NCBI GenBank assembly: GCA_034440615.1
Contig: JAOTOM010004757.1
Location: 186,001-250,000 of the forward strand
From: Ashinkailepas kermadecensis
Taxonomy: Eukaryota > Arthropoda > Thecostraca > Neolepadidae
Length of the DNA: 64,000 bases
Reading direction: 5' to 3'
The notes below the pieces were generated by a model that saw only the letters and a list, made by a program, of their open reading frames with translations, was not told the origin of the DNA and made no database searches. The position numbers and the translations under genes are program-made. Shown piece after piece: positions 37,611-49,730 of the stretch (position 1 is its first letter; every line of letters starts with the position of its first letter).

Positions 37611-38802
37611 ACCGCCACCCGTTTATGAGATAACGCCGAAAAGCAGGAGAAGGGATTACGCCACCCCGTGCGCGTGTCATACATGCCCATCTTATACCTA
37701 CATCAGTGCTGTAGGATTTTGCAACCCCCCCCAATAATTTTCATAAAACAACACCTATGTACTATACTATTCATACTAGTATACTAAATACTACTATACA
37801 ATGCTACACTCAATACCCAATACTACTAATATCACATCACGCAAACTGTGGGGGGGGGGGGGGATTGCGCCCCTTCCCGTCGAACCCAGGCACTGTTAGT
37901 CGATGCCAGTCGATAGCATTGCACCCTCTCCACCACCGTCACCCACGATCCATCATCGACATCCCACCACAACACCGGCGGACCGGCGTCAGGCCTGGAT
38001 GTTGTGACGACTGCGTCCTCCTCTTTGAACAAAGACCAAGGACATCCGGCTGGCTCTCCTGAAAACTGGAAAATACATATAATTGTATGTACAAAATATA
38101 GCAACGCGTTTGTTGAATAGCCATCGACTGGCCGAAAGAATGTTTTGCTCCCCTCCCTCTACGGTTAACTTTTACGATATCTCATACATCGGACAAGATA
38201 TCAAACTGGAATGCTAAGTACCTTTTCCCACATCAATTATGCACGCCTTCACAAATGGAAGCATTCCTGGTCACCATGAGTTGGCCACAAATGACGTCAC
38301 AGTGACGTCACATTCACCGACCTTTGGCTTTTAGCAAGCATACACTCACGTAAAACACAGCTAAAATTACTATGGCAATAAAATGTCATTTTGGGGTCAC
38401 ACATGAAAGCGCAGCAACAGCTGAATCAAGTTACACTCGTGATTTTCAAGGTCTTGGCGAAATGCATGCTACAATGGGGTCTGAAAGCTACGATTTGGCC
38501 ACCAGGGCGGCGCTGTACGCAATGGTCACCCGACGAGGAGGCGTCGGCCATCTTTGCTGTGCATTTTGCGTGGGGTTGCCGGGAGTCGGTGTTGGCATGT
38601 GGCTTTTATTAGGGTTGCAAGTCATTTAGGCCAAGGATTTCGGAAATATTGTGTTGAAGAAAGGTTGTTCATGGGTTACAGTGTGCCAGGAACTCGCCAA
38701 TTATCGGACTCTGGCCACTAGCTTGGGTAGAACATACGCGTCTGAGCTGGCAAGTGCTTTGCTATTGACTGCACGTTACGGTGGTAGCTACTAGGCGCAA
38801 TT
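37611..38802. other. No gene recognised upstream of the SAP exon
   Basis: G14 run at 37849; fragment of the 11890/27040 repeat family at 38215. The last ~150 bp may be promoter or 5' UTR of the SAP-domain gene, but no box is convincing. Confidence 0.4.
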
Positions 38803-38918
38803 ATGGACTTGAATAGTGACAGGGATTTTTATGGGAGTTTCACAACACCTCAACTTTCAAGCTTATTAAGGGAAAGGCATGCATCCACAAAGGGCAGGAA
38901 GGAAGAGCTGGTCCAGAG
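38803..38918 (+). CDS. First exon of a SAP-domain protein
   Basis: ATG at 38803 opens MDLNSDRDFYGSF, then TPQLSSLLRERHASTKGRK and EELVQR, ending cagag/gtaaga. The core fits the SAP helix-extension-helix pattern (L-x2-LL-R-x6-G-R-K-x-EL-x-R), a DNA-binding domain of chromatin proteins, found at the N-terminus of host genes and of some transposon proteins. 116 bp gives 38 codons plus two bases. I could not find the next exon; a frame at 39599-39871 is not convincing. The function beyond DNA binding is unknown; a domesticated or active transposon gene is possible. Confidence 0.55.
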
Positions 38919-39427
38919 GTAAGAGATCTCTACCCACCTACTGTTAAAAATGCATGTGCTGGCTTTTGGTGAGATTTGTTGGGCGAGTGTGGGGTGTGGG
39001 TGTTGTGTATGCATGGGTGCATGTGATATGTGCATCTGTGTGTGTGTTTGTGTGGGTGATTTTCCTTATTCTCTTTTTACTAACGACTCTAATCTGAATC
39101 AACAGGACTGAGATAAGGAAAGGGTAATGTTTTGTTATAATCAGGCCCAACATTTTGGCGTAATTTTTACCCGACAATAGGTACTTAAGGTAAGGTAAGG
39201 TAAGCAGCATGGGTGGAGAATATGCTGTGGCCACCTCAACCATGGCCAGGGTAACTATGGTAACATTTTGGAGTCCTTTTTGCAGGGGTTGCAATCAAAT
39301 TTTACAATAAATTAATGATGCATTCACAAACAATATGTGCATAATATTGGTGGATGCATTTAATAATCTTTAAGCTAATATAATATTGCTTCCCCATACC
39401 TCAACCTACTTAGATAACTGTTCCTAC

Positions 39428-39610
39428 CAGGGTTGACCAGTTTTTTCCACAGGATGGTTTTTACTGGTATAAACCGGTATAAACCAGTGGTGTTGACTCA
39501 TTTATACTGGTATTAACCACTTTATACTGGTAAATACTGGTAAATACCAGCCATGGTTTCTGCCACTGACATGACATAAACTAGTTTTTACCGGTATTTT
39601 GCCAACCCTG
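39428..39610. mobile_element. hAT-type MITE
   Basis: 183-bp element beginning cagggttgac and ending gccaaccctg (inverted cagggttgRc). It is flanked by a perfect 8-bp duplication gttcctac at 39420-39427 and 39611-39618. An 8-bp TSD with CAGGG-type termini is the hAT hallmark. The interior is built of tactggtataaacc-like subrepeats; no transposase. Confidence 0.88.
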
Positions 39611-39618
39611 GTTCCTAC

Positions 39619-41419
39619 ATTTCCACAGCTTTCCTACAGGCGTAGTACCTACCTATCATGGATCCATTTTTCTTATAGTTCTTATCTTTGTCCTTACAGT
39701 CAAACAATAGTTGTTTTTCAAATCAATTTTCTGCCTTCTTACCTTGCAGTCTGCTGGAAACCTGATAGATGGATCACGTTTATGGCAGCCGGGAACCGCA
39801 CATACACCCATACTTCTGGCTTGCTTCTCCTAATTTCTAGCGCACTAATGGTAAATATTCCAGCAAACTAGACGTGTCTGAAGTACATTCAACATAATTA
39901 AATACGCGCAAACAACATACGCTGCTTACAAAATGTACAATAGGCTTTTTAAATATAAAGATTCTGCCCTCCCTAACCCACAAAACATAGCGCTTTAGGT
40001 TCGCCAAAGAAGGCTGGGTGACCATTGACTCTCAGCGCCATCTACATCTTTATCAACTTTCAGACCCCATTTCATTTCTATGCCATTCATTATTATTGGT
40101 TGACATCTATGCAGCTATTGGTACTCCACCAGCTGGCATTTCGGGATAAATCAATAATTCCATAGCAAGAAAAAACTACTAAGTTACTATTGCTGTGCTA
40201 TTGCATATAGCATATACAACGGGATATAAATTGGAACGCCGCACATACCTATAATGCTCTGACAGGCAACAGGACATCATTGTATCACCATTGGCGAAGG
40301 AGAGGCCTGATAGTGGCGGCCAGAACCGATCTGGGAGTAATTTCTTCTAGTCAACGCCAGAGGATGAATGGTTGGAATCTGAAAAAAAAGTGTCGGTGGG
40401 GGTGCGAGTGTCTCTTTCCCCAATTCCTTTTCCTACGCCCATTTTCATGGCCTTACAGGTAGGGAAACAGGTGTAAAATGACAAACTATTTGATATCACT
40501 CGGCTTTCTAAATGGAGGCGTATGGATCTGATGGGATCATGGGGTGCCTGAAGAGGATGGAGGTTGCTAGATAAGTGGAGAGATAAGTGCGTTGAAATTT
40601 GGTGATCTCACGATGTGAACTAATGGTACAATTGGCATCGAGCATAGCTTGGCTGGCAAGCTGGACCGCATCGGGTGTCTGACACATCAATGTCCTGCGG
40701 AGGTGTGCTGTGCCGCAATACAGTATAGCTTGGCTGACAGGACAGACTGTATCGGGTGCCTGGCACAACAATGCCATGCATAGGTGTGTGTGCCGCAGCA
40801 CAATTAGGCATGTGGCTCAGACTACCCACCAGTCGGCTTCGTCGCAGGGCGGGTCACACTCGGTAAGACATTCCAAGACTTGTGGAGCGAGCGATTACAG
40901 ACTCGATGTCATACGGACAGTTCGCGAAGTGCGCTGTGCATGCCTTTACGATAGCTCACCGTGAGACCGCCGGTCTGGACTGAGGAGCGGTGAACGTGGC
41001 GGCACTGCCAGTGATGAAGAGTTGAACATGAGCATCCCAGCCTGACATAAGCAAGTCAACTGAAGACCAAATTTATCATAGAGCGATGTGGCAGCAAAGG
41101 CATTTGACTCAAACCTTGGACTACCACGCCCTGGCTTGGTATCGCAGTTGGAGTTGCTGAGTTGGAGAGTCAGTCGTTTAGTGGTTGACATGCTTCGGAT
41201 AGAACGGTTTGAGATCGCATCTCGCAATCTTCTGGACTTCCCATTGCTTGCGGCCAATAAGCAATGGCTGTGAGATTGCCGCCGTTAAAAAGATTAACGT
41301 CTTACGCAGTTCAACGCAGTTCAACGCCTTCTAAAGCAACCCAAGGCTGCCTGTAATCCAAAATGGTCTTCCGCTAGCGGATCTGGCCTACCGGTCTGGG
41401 GGTTGGGTGGGGCAACCAT
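39619..41419. other. No gene recognised
   Basis: Would hold later exons of the SAP gene if it is host-type; none identified. Confidence 0.4.
40625..40800 (+). repeat. ~88-bp tandem duplication
   Basis: Two copies sharing tatagcttggctgRcag, catcgggtgYctg, tgctgtgccgcaRYaca. Confidence 0.8.
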
Positions 41420-42000
41420 CGGTACCGGCCCAACCCTACCCCGGGCGGCCGCCGGTCCAACCCTACCCCGGGCGGCCGCCGGCCCAACCCTACCCCGGAG
41501 GTCACCGGCCCAACCCTACCCCGGAGGTCACCGGCCCAACTCTACCCCGGAGGTCGCCGGCCCAACCCTACCCTGGAGGTCACCGGCCCAACTCTACCCC
41601 AGAGATCGCCGGCCAAACCCTGCCCCGGAGGTCACCGGCCCAACCCTACCCCAGATGTCGCCGGCCCAACCCTGCTCCGGAGGTTGTCGGTCCAACCCTG
41701 CCCGGGAGGTCGCCAGCCTAACCCTACCCCGGAGGTCGCCGGTCCAACCCTACCCCGGCGCCGCCCAACCCTACCCTGGAGGTCGCAGGCCTAACTCTAT
41801 CCCAGAGGTTCCCGGCCCAAATCTACTCTCAGAGATCGCCGGCCCAACCCTACCCTGGAGGTCACCGGCCCAACCCTACCCCAGATGTCGCCGCCCAACC
41901 CTGCCCCGGAGGTTGTCGGCCCAACCCTACCCGGGAGGTCGCCAGCCTAACCCTACCCCGGAGGTCGCCGGTCCAACCCTACCACGAAGGTCGCCGACCC
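41420..42000 (+). repeat. 26-bp minisatellite
   Basis: About 22 copies of ggtcaccggcccaaccctac cccgga. Confidence 0.96.
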
Positions 42001-42004
42001 ACCG

Positions 42005-42730
42005 CGATTGTGTGGGTCTCTGGCGCGATATCTGGGACTCCAGAGCCATTGTCCGGACCTGGGCATATATGTCATGTTCCTTGCGGGAATTTTCGGAGTG
42101 CTCCCTTAATTTTATTCGAGTTCCGGTTTGATTTTGTGGCACGAGCATGATATTTCGGGGTTCCTGCTTCATTTTCCGGGGTCCGGATTACTTTTGTCGT
42201 GTTCCGTTGCGATACCTGTGTCCCCGCTGTACTTCTTTAGGGATATCTATGCATTTTCTGGACCTCCGGCGAGAATTTCTGAAACCCCAGCCCGATTATG
42301 TGGTTATGGTGTAATATTTTCAGACCCCGGAGCAATTTTCCGGGGCCAGGCGCGAGCCTTCAGCTCCGACCCAAGTTGTCGCGGCCCCGATGCGAAGCTT
42401 CTGGGCTGAACGCGAATATTTTTACCTATTTTATTTTTCTGAGCCCTGTCGCTTTTTCGGTCCCGGCACGACCTGTTGGCTCCGGCGCGATTATGTTTTG
42501 ACACACGGCGCCATACTTTCTGGGCCCCATCCGTTTTTAATTCTGGCCATACGCGATTTTGCGTGTCTCTGGCACAAGATTTGGGACATCAGAGCAATTG
42601 CTGGGCCTGAATTTATTTTTCGGGTTCCTGGTGATTTTTTTTTGTTGGTGGGGTGGGGGTCGCAGCTTGATTTGATTGGAGCCCCAGTTCGATCTGGGGG
42701 AACATCGTGATTTTCCGGGGCTACTGCGGA
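42005..42730 (+). repeat. Degenerate ~21-bp tandem repeat
   Basis: About 30 poorly conserved units of the form attttccgggNccNggcgcg, each starting with an AT-rich half and ending in a GC-rich half. Relative in inverted orientation at 49500-49730. Confidence 0.7.
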
Positions 42731-44106
42731 ATGTTTCTGAACCCGAGTAACATGGCAACGACGAAGCATGTATACATGCATGTTTCGCATTCATTGTCCG
42801 ATGTCCATGGTTGCCTTTGTCCATAAAACATACCACCGCCACAACTGGCACTGCTCTGCAAACGCTTCCCATGCAGCAGAAGCTGCTGCGGCTTGTTTTG
42901 TTGTAATTGCTGTTGACGATTACTGTTGTCTCATCTGTGCTATTTTAAGCAACTAGAATATTCAACTACACTAATTTCAAATCGCTCATGATGTTACATT
43001 GGGCTCATGCAGTAAGGGTGAGGCAGGGATTCTAGATGGGCGATGTGTTCGGCAGATATGTATTTGCAACTATTATTATTGTATTTCCGAACACCTTCAC
43101 CGTCTTGCATTTTGATGGACTCAAGTTTCCGTATGAGTCAATATATATTTTAGCACGTTATGCAGAGTGTTACATGCTAGTGATCCGGAAATATACTCAT
43201 TTTTGTAGAAGCCACTTCACCGATCCCGACCAAGTTTTAATTTTCGTGCATGTTTTGTCGCATCGTCCCGCCTAGATGCAAAGCAATACCCTGGTATGTG
43301 CCATCAAATTGACATCTTGAGGTCATGTTACAGTGCCGTTTGAGGGGGCCAAAACATAGCTTGGCTCCCTTTCAGGCCGTTCGGATACTACATGCTCAGG
43401 AGTAGATGTATGGGGCACTGGGAGCATGGATCCCCCCCCCCCCATCTCATCTCATCTCAGGCCAGTACGACATCTCGGATACTGTGCATATTTAGGGAAG
43501 TTGTGTCCACGGCACCCAAGATGTAGACAGACTCCTTGGCTTGATGATAGTCTAATGCGGATTGTGGTATTGCGATAACCCGTCGAATCGTTCAATAGCT
43601 CTGTCTCTGAAATCCAAGAGTTTTTCTTGAAATCACCGTAATTCGAGTCCTTATATTGTGCAATTAATTAATAGTTATACGGTGACACAATAATTCAATA
43701 GTTTCATTAGTCCAACAGAAATAAGCTAAATTAGTATAGTCGCACCTTCAATCAACAGGCAGTTACAACCGACATTGGGAGCCAAAAGTCCACTGGGTTA
43801 CCAATCATCCCAGCGTTCACAGCTTGTGGCGTTCACATCTTGTCACATCATCTCACGAGCTTCAGCTATCCAACTTCCATCAGGAGTTTCATACGGCCAC
43901 AGAAATATCCAAGTTAACAGACATTCCAACTTGCACGCCGACAGGCCATCACTATTGACGGTGACGGTAACCTGTCCAACTGAGCGATCACACGCTCAAA
44001 CGCTCACATCTCGAGGGGCTACATCTTTATAACAGTCAAACGGGGACTATCACGTTAGAGTCGCACACACGTACCTCTGCGCACATCAGCTGCGGCTGGC
44101 CTTCCC
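42731..44106. other. No gene recognised
   Basis: Non-repetitive, AT-rich; C10 run at 43433. Confidence 0.5.
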
Positions 44107-44270
44107 ATGGCCAGCCGACCGTCCTCGCCGCGAGAGCCCAGCGCCGAATGGGAGCGACATCTCACCACCACCCGCGATCTGCATGTCACCACGTCACACA
44201 TCGAGAGCGTCGACCTGAGGGGCCTGACTCGGCCGCTCGGCCATGAAGAGTACAGCTGGTCTGGGGGAGG
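44107..44270 (+). CDS. Possible first coding exon, unidentified protein
   Basis: ATG in good context (cccATGg) opens MASRPSSPREPSAEWER, then HLTTTRDLHVTTSHIE and SVDLRGLTRPLGHEEYSWSG, up to gagg/gtgagg. Third positions are mostly G/C, like the TMTC2 exons and unlike the surroundings, and the residue mix is protein-like. 54 codons plus two bases, so easily missed. A second open piece, 44382-44458 (RRPTPEADADLRIDLSHTSG), ends at cac/gtgaga just before a 52-bp array, but its phase does not obviously join. I do not recognise the family. Confidence 0.42.
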
Positions 44271-44506
44271 GTGAGGCAATGCGCCTGGTCTGCCCAGCTG
44301 ACGACACAGCACCGGGCATCGTCACATCCGAGTGAAGCGAACACAGGCATCACACCGGCATCAGAACGATCTCACGTCGCAGTCAGAACGTCGGCCGACT
44401 CCGGAAGCAGACGCTGACCTTCGCATAGATCTGTCTCACACGTCCGGCTGTCGGGCACGTGAGAGCCGACCTCGGCGCGCCGACAGCCGACCTACCAGAC
44501 ATCACA

Positions 44507-45080
44507 TGCCAGCCGACATGCCATACGCACCAGCCGGCCAGACCTGCCTGACATCACATGCCAGCCGACATGCCATACGCACCAGCCGGCCAGACCTGCC
44601 TGACATCACATGCCAGCCGACATGCCATACGCACCAGCCGGCCAGACCTGCCTGACATCACATGCCAGCCGACATGCCATACGCACCAGCCGGCCAGACC
44701 TACCAGACACCACATGCCAGCCGACATGCCATACGCACCAGCCGGCCAGACCTGCCAGACATCACATGCCGGCCGACATGCCATACGCACCAGCCGGCCA
44801 GACCTGCCTGACATCACATGCCAGCCGACATGCCATACGCACCAGCCGGCCAGACCTGCCTGACATCACATGCCAGCCGACATGCCATACGCACCAGCCG
44901 GCCAGACCTACCAGACATCACATGCCAGCCGACATGCCATACGCACCAGCCGGCCAGACCTGCCAGACATCACATGCCAGCCGACATGCCATACACACCA
45001 GCCGGCCGGACCTACCAGACATCACATGCCAGCCGACATGCCATACGCACCAGCCGGCCAGACCTGCCTGACACCACACA
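44507..45080 (+). repeat. 52-bp minisatellite
   Basis: 11 copies of catgccagccgacatgccat, acgcaccagccggccagacc, tgcctgacatca. All three frames of one strand stay open because 52 is not a multiple of three. Confidence 0.97.
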
Positions 45081-45129
45081 CCGCGCCTGAGACAATGGTG
45101 ACACGACTGTCACAGTGGCATGACGCCTG

Positions 45130-45350
45130 AAGCATGTCGCAGTCATGCCACGTCGCAGTCGTGTCGCAGTCGTGTCGCAGTCGTGTCGCAGGCGTGTCGC
45201 AGTCATGCCACGTCGCAGTCTTGTCGCAGTCGTGTCGCAGTCGTGTCGCAGTCATGCCACGTCGCAGTCTTGTCGCAGTCATGCCACGTCGCAGTCTTGT
45301 CGCAGTCCTGTCGCAGTCGTGTCGCAGTCGTGTCCCAGTTGTGTCGCAGC
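45130..45350 (+). repeat. 11/16-bp composite minisatellite
   Basis: Units tcgtgtcgcag and tcatgccacgtcgcag mixed. Confidence 0.93.
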
Positions 45351-46509
45351 CACATCAGCTGGCCGTCGACCCAAGATAGAATCGCTGACAAGCCACAGCC
45401 GCTCACAGCCGGCCGGCGCCACCCCTCCCCAATAGAGTCGAAGACTACCGCTCGCTATGCGGCCAGGGGCACAGTCCGGTCGCCGTACTTTGTACCTCGC
45501 ATCACGTGTCGGCAGCGCGGAGTTGCGGAGTTGAGAGAGAGTTGCCATCCAATGGTGGTCAATCCTGACTGTCAACGACCATAGGCCGCGACTTCGGCAA
45601 GCGTGGTTTTGCCTGAGAGGAACGAGTAATACACGTTCAGTGAATTTCGGGAAGCATTTTTTACCTGGACCAAAATCGGTCACCAAACAGACGCAAACAA
45701 ATGTTTAGCAAATTATTCAAAGCGTTAATTACAAACAAAATGGACTACAAAATAATTATCAGTTTGGATGCATTGTCATTGTGTGAGGAATATGTAGCAC
45801 AAAAGGTATTTTAAGTTCGCATGAGTATTTGATATGTTAAAGCGAACGTATTCCGCAAATTTAGGACAGTGCTGGAGAGAACTGTACATAGCATCGGAGT
45901 AGTTGGCAACGATGCAATTCAGATTGTGGCGAGCTCAGACCGCCTGGCAATTTTAAACTGTCATCAATGTCTAGTATCCGCTGTAGCTTTTAATTCTGTG
46001 GCCGCTGTTCCTGTGGATAGTTATTTGAAATGATAGATGTGGCTAAAATATCATGTTATCAGTCAGCTTCCTTTAGCTTCCTAAGCTTCATATCACATCT
46101 TGCGGACGACTGCTAAACGCAGCACTGCAGCAAAAAACAAACCTCCTGTTGGTTAAGCACTGTCTTGAGAGCTGTGTAATGCTTCGCTTGTTTTGTATTG
46201 AATTAGTCCATTTTCAACTCCACAATCGTTTTTCTCTCTTTTTGTGTAAGTTGTTTAAGCTGAATGCAGCAGGCAGGGCCAACCGATGGTAATTTTCCTA
46301 CCACTCTTAGGCCGGACAGTTTTGTTCAGGGCTTCCGAGGTCAACTCTTTCAGTTACGTTCCGCACATAGCGGTGTTCGGGGATGGAAATATTCTGCAGT
46401 TACCCCGTTTTATAGCATCTTTCCCACATCATGTGGGGAATTTATGAACCGATCTGATGAGGCTATACCGTGACAAAGGCCACGGTAGAGCCTTATCCTC
46501 TCCTCTTTG
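45351..46509. other. Mostly nothing; one exon-like stretch
   Basis: 45431-45530 reads IESKTTARYAARGTVRSPYF and VPRITCRQ with plausible composition but no clear splice sites. Confidence 0.3.
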
Positions 46510-46513
46510 TCAC

Positions 46514-46716
46514 CTTGGTGCTCTTGGCCATTCAACTTCCTCGTTGTGTTTAACCTTCCGCAGAAAGGAAAAGGCAGCCAGGTAATCAGTCACTGAAGTG
46601 AATTCTGTCGGCGACACCTTGGCTATTTTTCTTATCTTCTGCTCCTGCGACTTGGTTGCCTGAGAGCTGTTCATCCTGTTCACTTCATCAGTGGTGTAAG
46701 TGTGAGGGTGCAATTC
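46514..46716 (-). CDS. Possible exon, unidentified protein
   Basis: Minus strand, after acceptor caacacacag: ELHPHTYTTDEVNRMNSSQ, ATKSQEQKIRKIAKVSPTEF, TSVTDYLAAFSFLRKVKHNE, EVEWPRAPR. The Lys/Glu-rich, non-repetitive composition looks like genuine protein. It ends ccaag/gtgaca (donor) or, if read through, at TGA (46510). No family recognised; no neighbouring exon found. Confidence 0.38.
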
Positions 46717-46844
46717 CTGTGTGTTGTCCTATTCGTCCAGCATGTATTTAGATGTCAAATTATAAGAGCCGCTCGTGAATTGTGTTCCATTGAGCAGCAC
46801 TGCAATATTGGTGATGGTGTGCCGCTTTGCGCACTGTTCCACAA

Positions 46845-47245
46845 CCACCATCAGATCATCGTCAGACCACCATCAGATCACCGACAGACTACCATCAGAT
46901 CACCGACAGACCACCATCAGATCACTGACAGACCACCATCAGATCACCGGCAGACCACCATCAGATCATCGTCAGACCACCATCCGATCGCCTATAGACT
47001 ACCATCATATCACTGCCAGATTACCAACGGACCACCATCATATCACGATCAGATCATCGTCAGACCAGGTCACCATCAGATCACCGACAAACCACCATCA
47101 GATCCCCATCAGATCACCATCAGATCACCATCAGATCATACTCAGACCACCATCAGATCACCAACATACCACCATCAGATCACTGTCACATTATCACCGG
47201 ACGATCATCATATCGGCATGACATCGTCGTCAGACCGCCATCACG
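46845..47245 (+). repeat. ~21-bp minisatellite
   Basis: About 18 copies of cagaccaccatcagatcacc ga, with decay at the 3' side. Confidence 0.94.
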
Positions 47246-48039
47246 TCACGGTCAGATCAAGGTCAGTTCAAGGTCACACATTTCGCGGCCACTGTTGTGT
47301 CAGCCGGCCGTACCTCCACCCCTGGTGCCTGCCCGGTCCACCTGGGCTGCGCTGTGCTGCGCGTGCTGCTGTGTTCTGATCGCATGAGGACGAGCCATCG
47401 GTCAACTGGTCGGTCATTTCCTGTCACTTGGAGTGGCCAGTCCGCCGACAGTCCGCCGACAGGAAACCGCAACAAATGACTCCAAATGACGGCCAACAAC
47501 TCCTAATGGAGTCGTTCTGCGTGCTTGCCAGCTGGACGTCGCCGGGTGGGCGTGGCCACCCGCACGCGTCTACTTCGGCTTCACATGGCTGCACCATGTG
47601 AGCACCGCGGTGCACATGGCTGTGTCGATCTCCACATGTGTCGACCTCGTAGGTGTCAAGTGTGTCGGCATTAGGTTCATTCAAGTCTACGTTTGTATAC
47701 GCACGCCGTCATGTGTTTGGCGTCCGCTGCAACTGCGTTTGAGTTGAAGCTGCGTCATCTCTGCATGCACTGGCATAGGCAGAACTTCCTATTTTCTGGG
47801 ACGGGCTTATGTCCCTCCAATGTTCGGCAATGCCTCTCCAATAATAAGAATGTTAGTATGCAACCCTAGAGGTCCTTCCCTCCAGTGAGCTTTGCCTTCA
47901 TTAGCTTTGGCATTGCTGGGTTCTGCCACGCATTTAATTTCGAAGCTTCATCCATGGTACTGCGGTGTGCTTTGTCGCCACTGTTGTCTATGTGTATGCT
48001 GGCTTCGCTCTGTGTTCACTGACATCGCCCCTGTGTTCA
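47246..48039. other. Weak exon-like segment at 47312-47480
   Basis: After ctgttgtgtcag, GC-rich frame ACPVHLGCAVLRVLLCSD; no donor found. Rest is unremarkable. Confidence 0.3.
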
Positions 48040-48625
48040 CCGATATCGATGTGTTCACTGATGTTCCTGTGTTCAATGTTGCCGTGCACGTGTTCACTGG
48101 TGTTGTCAATGTGCTCACTGGTGTCGTTTATGTGTTCACTGGTGTCGTTTATGTGTTCACTGGTATCGTTTATGTGTTCACTGGTGTCGTCTGTGTTCAC
48201 TGTAGCCGTTTATGTGTTCACCACTACCGTGTCTATGTTCACTGCTGTTGTATCTCCGTTCATTGTTGCAGTTTCCGTGTACACTGTAGCCATCTATGTG
48301 CTCACTGTAGCCGTCTATGTGATCACTGTAGCCGTATATGTGATAAACGTAGCCGTATATGTGCTCACTGTAGCCGTATATGTGATCACTGTAGCCGTCT
48401 ATGTGCTCACCGTAGCCGTCTATGTGCTCACTGTAGCCGTATATGTGCTCACTGTAGCCGTATATGTGATCACTGTAGCCGTCTATGTGCTCACTGTAGC
48501 CGTATATGTGTCCTGTGCCGTATTGTGCTCACTGTGCCGTATATGTGATCACTGTAGCCGTCTATGTGCTCACTGTAGCCGTATATGTGATCACTGTAGC
48601 CGTATTTGTTTTCACTGGTGTCATA
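48040..48625 (+). repeat. 21-bp minisatellite
   Basis: Roughly 27 copies of tgtgctcactgtagccgtat a, grading from tgttcactggtgtcgttta at the 5' side. Confidence 0.95.
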
Positions 48626-48824
48626 AGTTCTGTGTTTACTGGGCTTGGTGTGCGTTTGTTGCCATTGCACTGGATCTGCGCCTGCTGTAGTTTGTGAAGC
48701 GTCCACTCCTTCCATTTCCCTTCCGTCTCTTTCCCATGTACACTGTTTGAATATAATGCATCTTGCGTATCTGCTGCTGTCTTATCCCTATGTCCACCGC
48801 TGTCTTCTCTGTAAACGCTGATGT

Positions 48825-49030
48825 CTCGGTGTTCACTGATCAGCTGCCGTGTTCACTGGTCAGCCGCCGTGTTCACTGATCAGCCGCCGTGTTCACAGGC
48901 CAACCGCCGTGCTCACTGATCAGCCGCCGTGTTCACAGGCCAACCGCCGTGCTCACTGATCAGCCGCCGTGTTCACTGGTCAGCCACCATGCTCATTGGT
49001 CAGCCGCCGTGTTCACTGGTCAGCCGCTGT
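48825..49030 (+). repeat. 20-bp minisatellite
   Basis: Ten copies of gttcactgRtcagccgccgt. Confidence 0.95.
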
Positions 49031-49499
49031 GGTTATTGGTGCCGAGGTTTTGCGCTTATCATCAGCTCAGTATTCCTCCACCGCTCCACCCCTCTCTCCA
49101 CCGTTGCATTAAGGGACAGATCCGCCTCACAATTGTCAATAAATCAACTGGATAGCCTAATGGTACAGTATCGTGTACGATGATGTCGGGTGTGGGCCAC
49201 ACCTTGGGCAATTTCCCAACGTCATGGTAAATCGGCTGCAGCCCGCCGTACAGTGTGTGATCCTATATATGCGTGATAACATCGCCACCTCTACTGCAGC
49301 GCGCAGTACAGCGTGGTGTCGCCGATATGCGTGATTCGTGCATGTGCACGTGTGAGTGCACCGCTTCAATACACGTTAATAGCATCTACCTGCGTGCTTG
49401 GGATTTTGAGAAATGTGACGCCAAATTTGGAATAATATTTCCAATTTCAGCCTGACCTCAGTTGTAAGACTAGTGTCAAGTAGCTCAATATCCTCTCCT

Positions 49500-49730
49500 G
49501 CTCTGCAGGGCGGAACGATGTCGAAGTGGCGAAATTTCGTGCTTGGACCAGACAAATGGCGTCGGAACCCCTCCAAATCGCGCCGGGGTAAAATGTTCCC
49601 TCAAGGGTCTGAAATGTGTCATCGGGTCTCCAAACAATACAGCGGGACCATACAAAATACCGGGATGCAGAAAAATTGCAAGGGTCGTCCAAAACGCACC
49701 GGGTCACACGAAAAACAGGTGGCCTGGTGG
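49500..49730 (-). repeat. Degenerate ~21-bp tandem repeat, inverted relative
   Basis: About ten units of the form caaatcgcgccggggt / aaaatgt-c-gggtct, the reverse complement of the 42005-42730 consensus. Confidence 0.65.

Noticed and set aside
39599..39871. Second exon for the SAP gene
   Set aside because: The frame that fits phase is poor in conserved-type sequence and begins inside the MITE; not convincing.
44507..45090. Collagen-like or transporter-like frames (MPYAPAGQTC repeats)
   Set aside because: 52-bp minisatellite; stop-free in three frames, so not evidence of coding.
46702..49183. Frames of 225, 218 and 241 residues
   Set aside because: All fall in 20-22-bp arrays; no conserved residues outside repeats.
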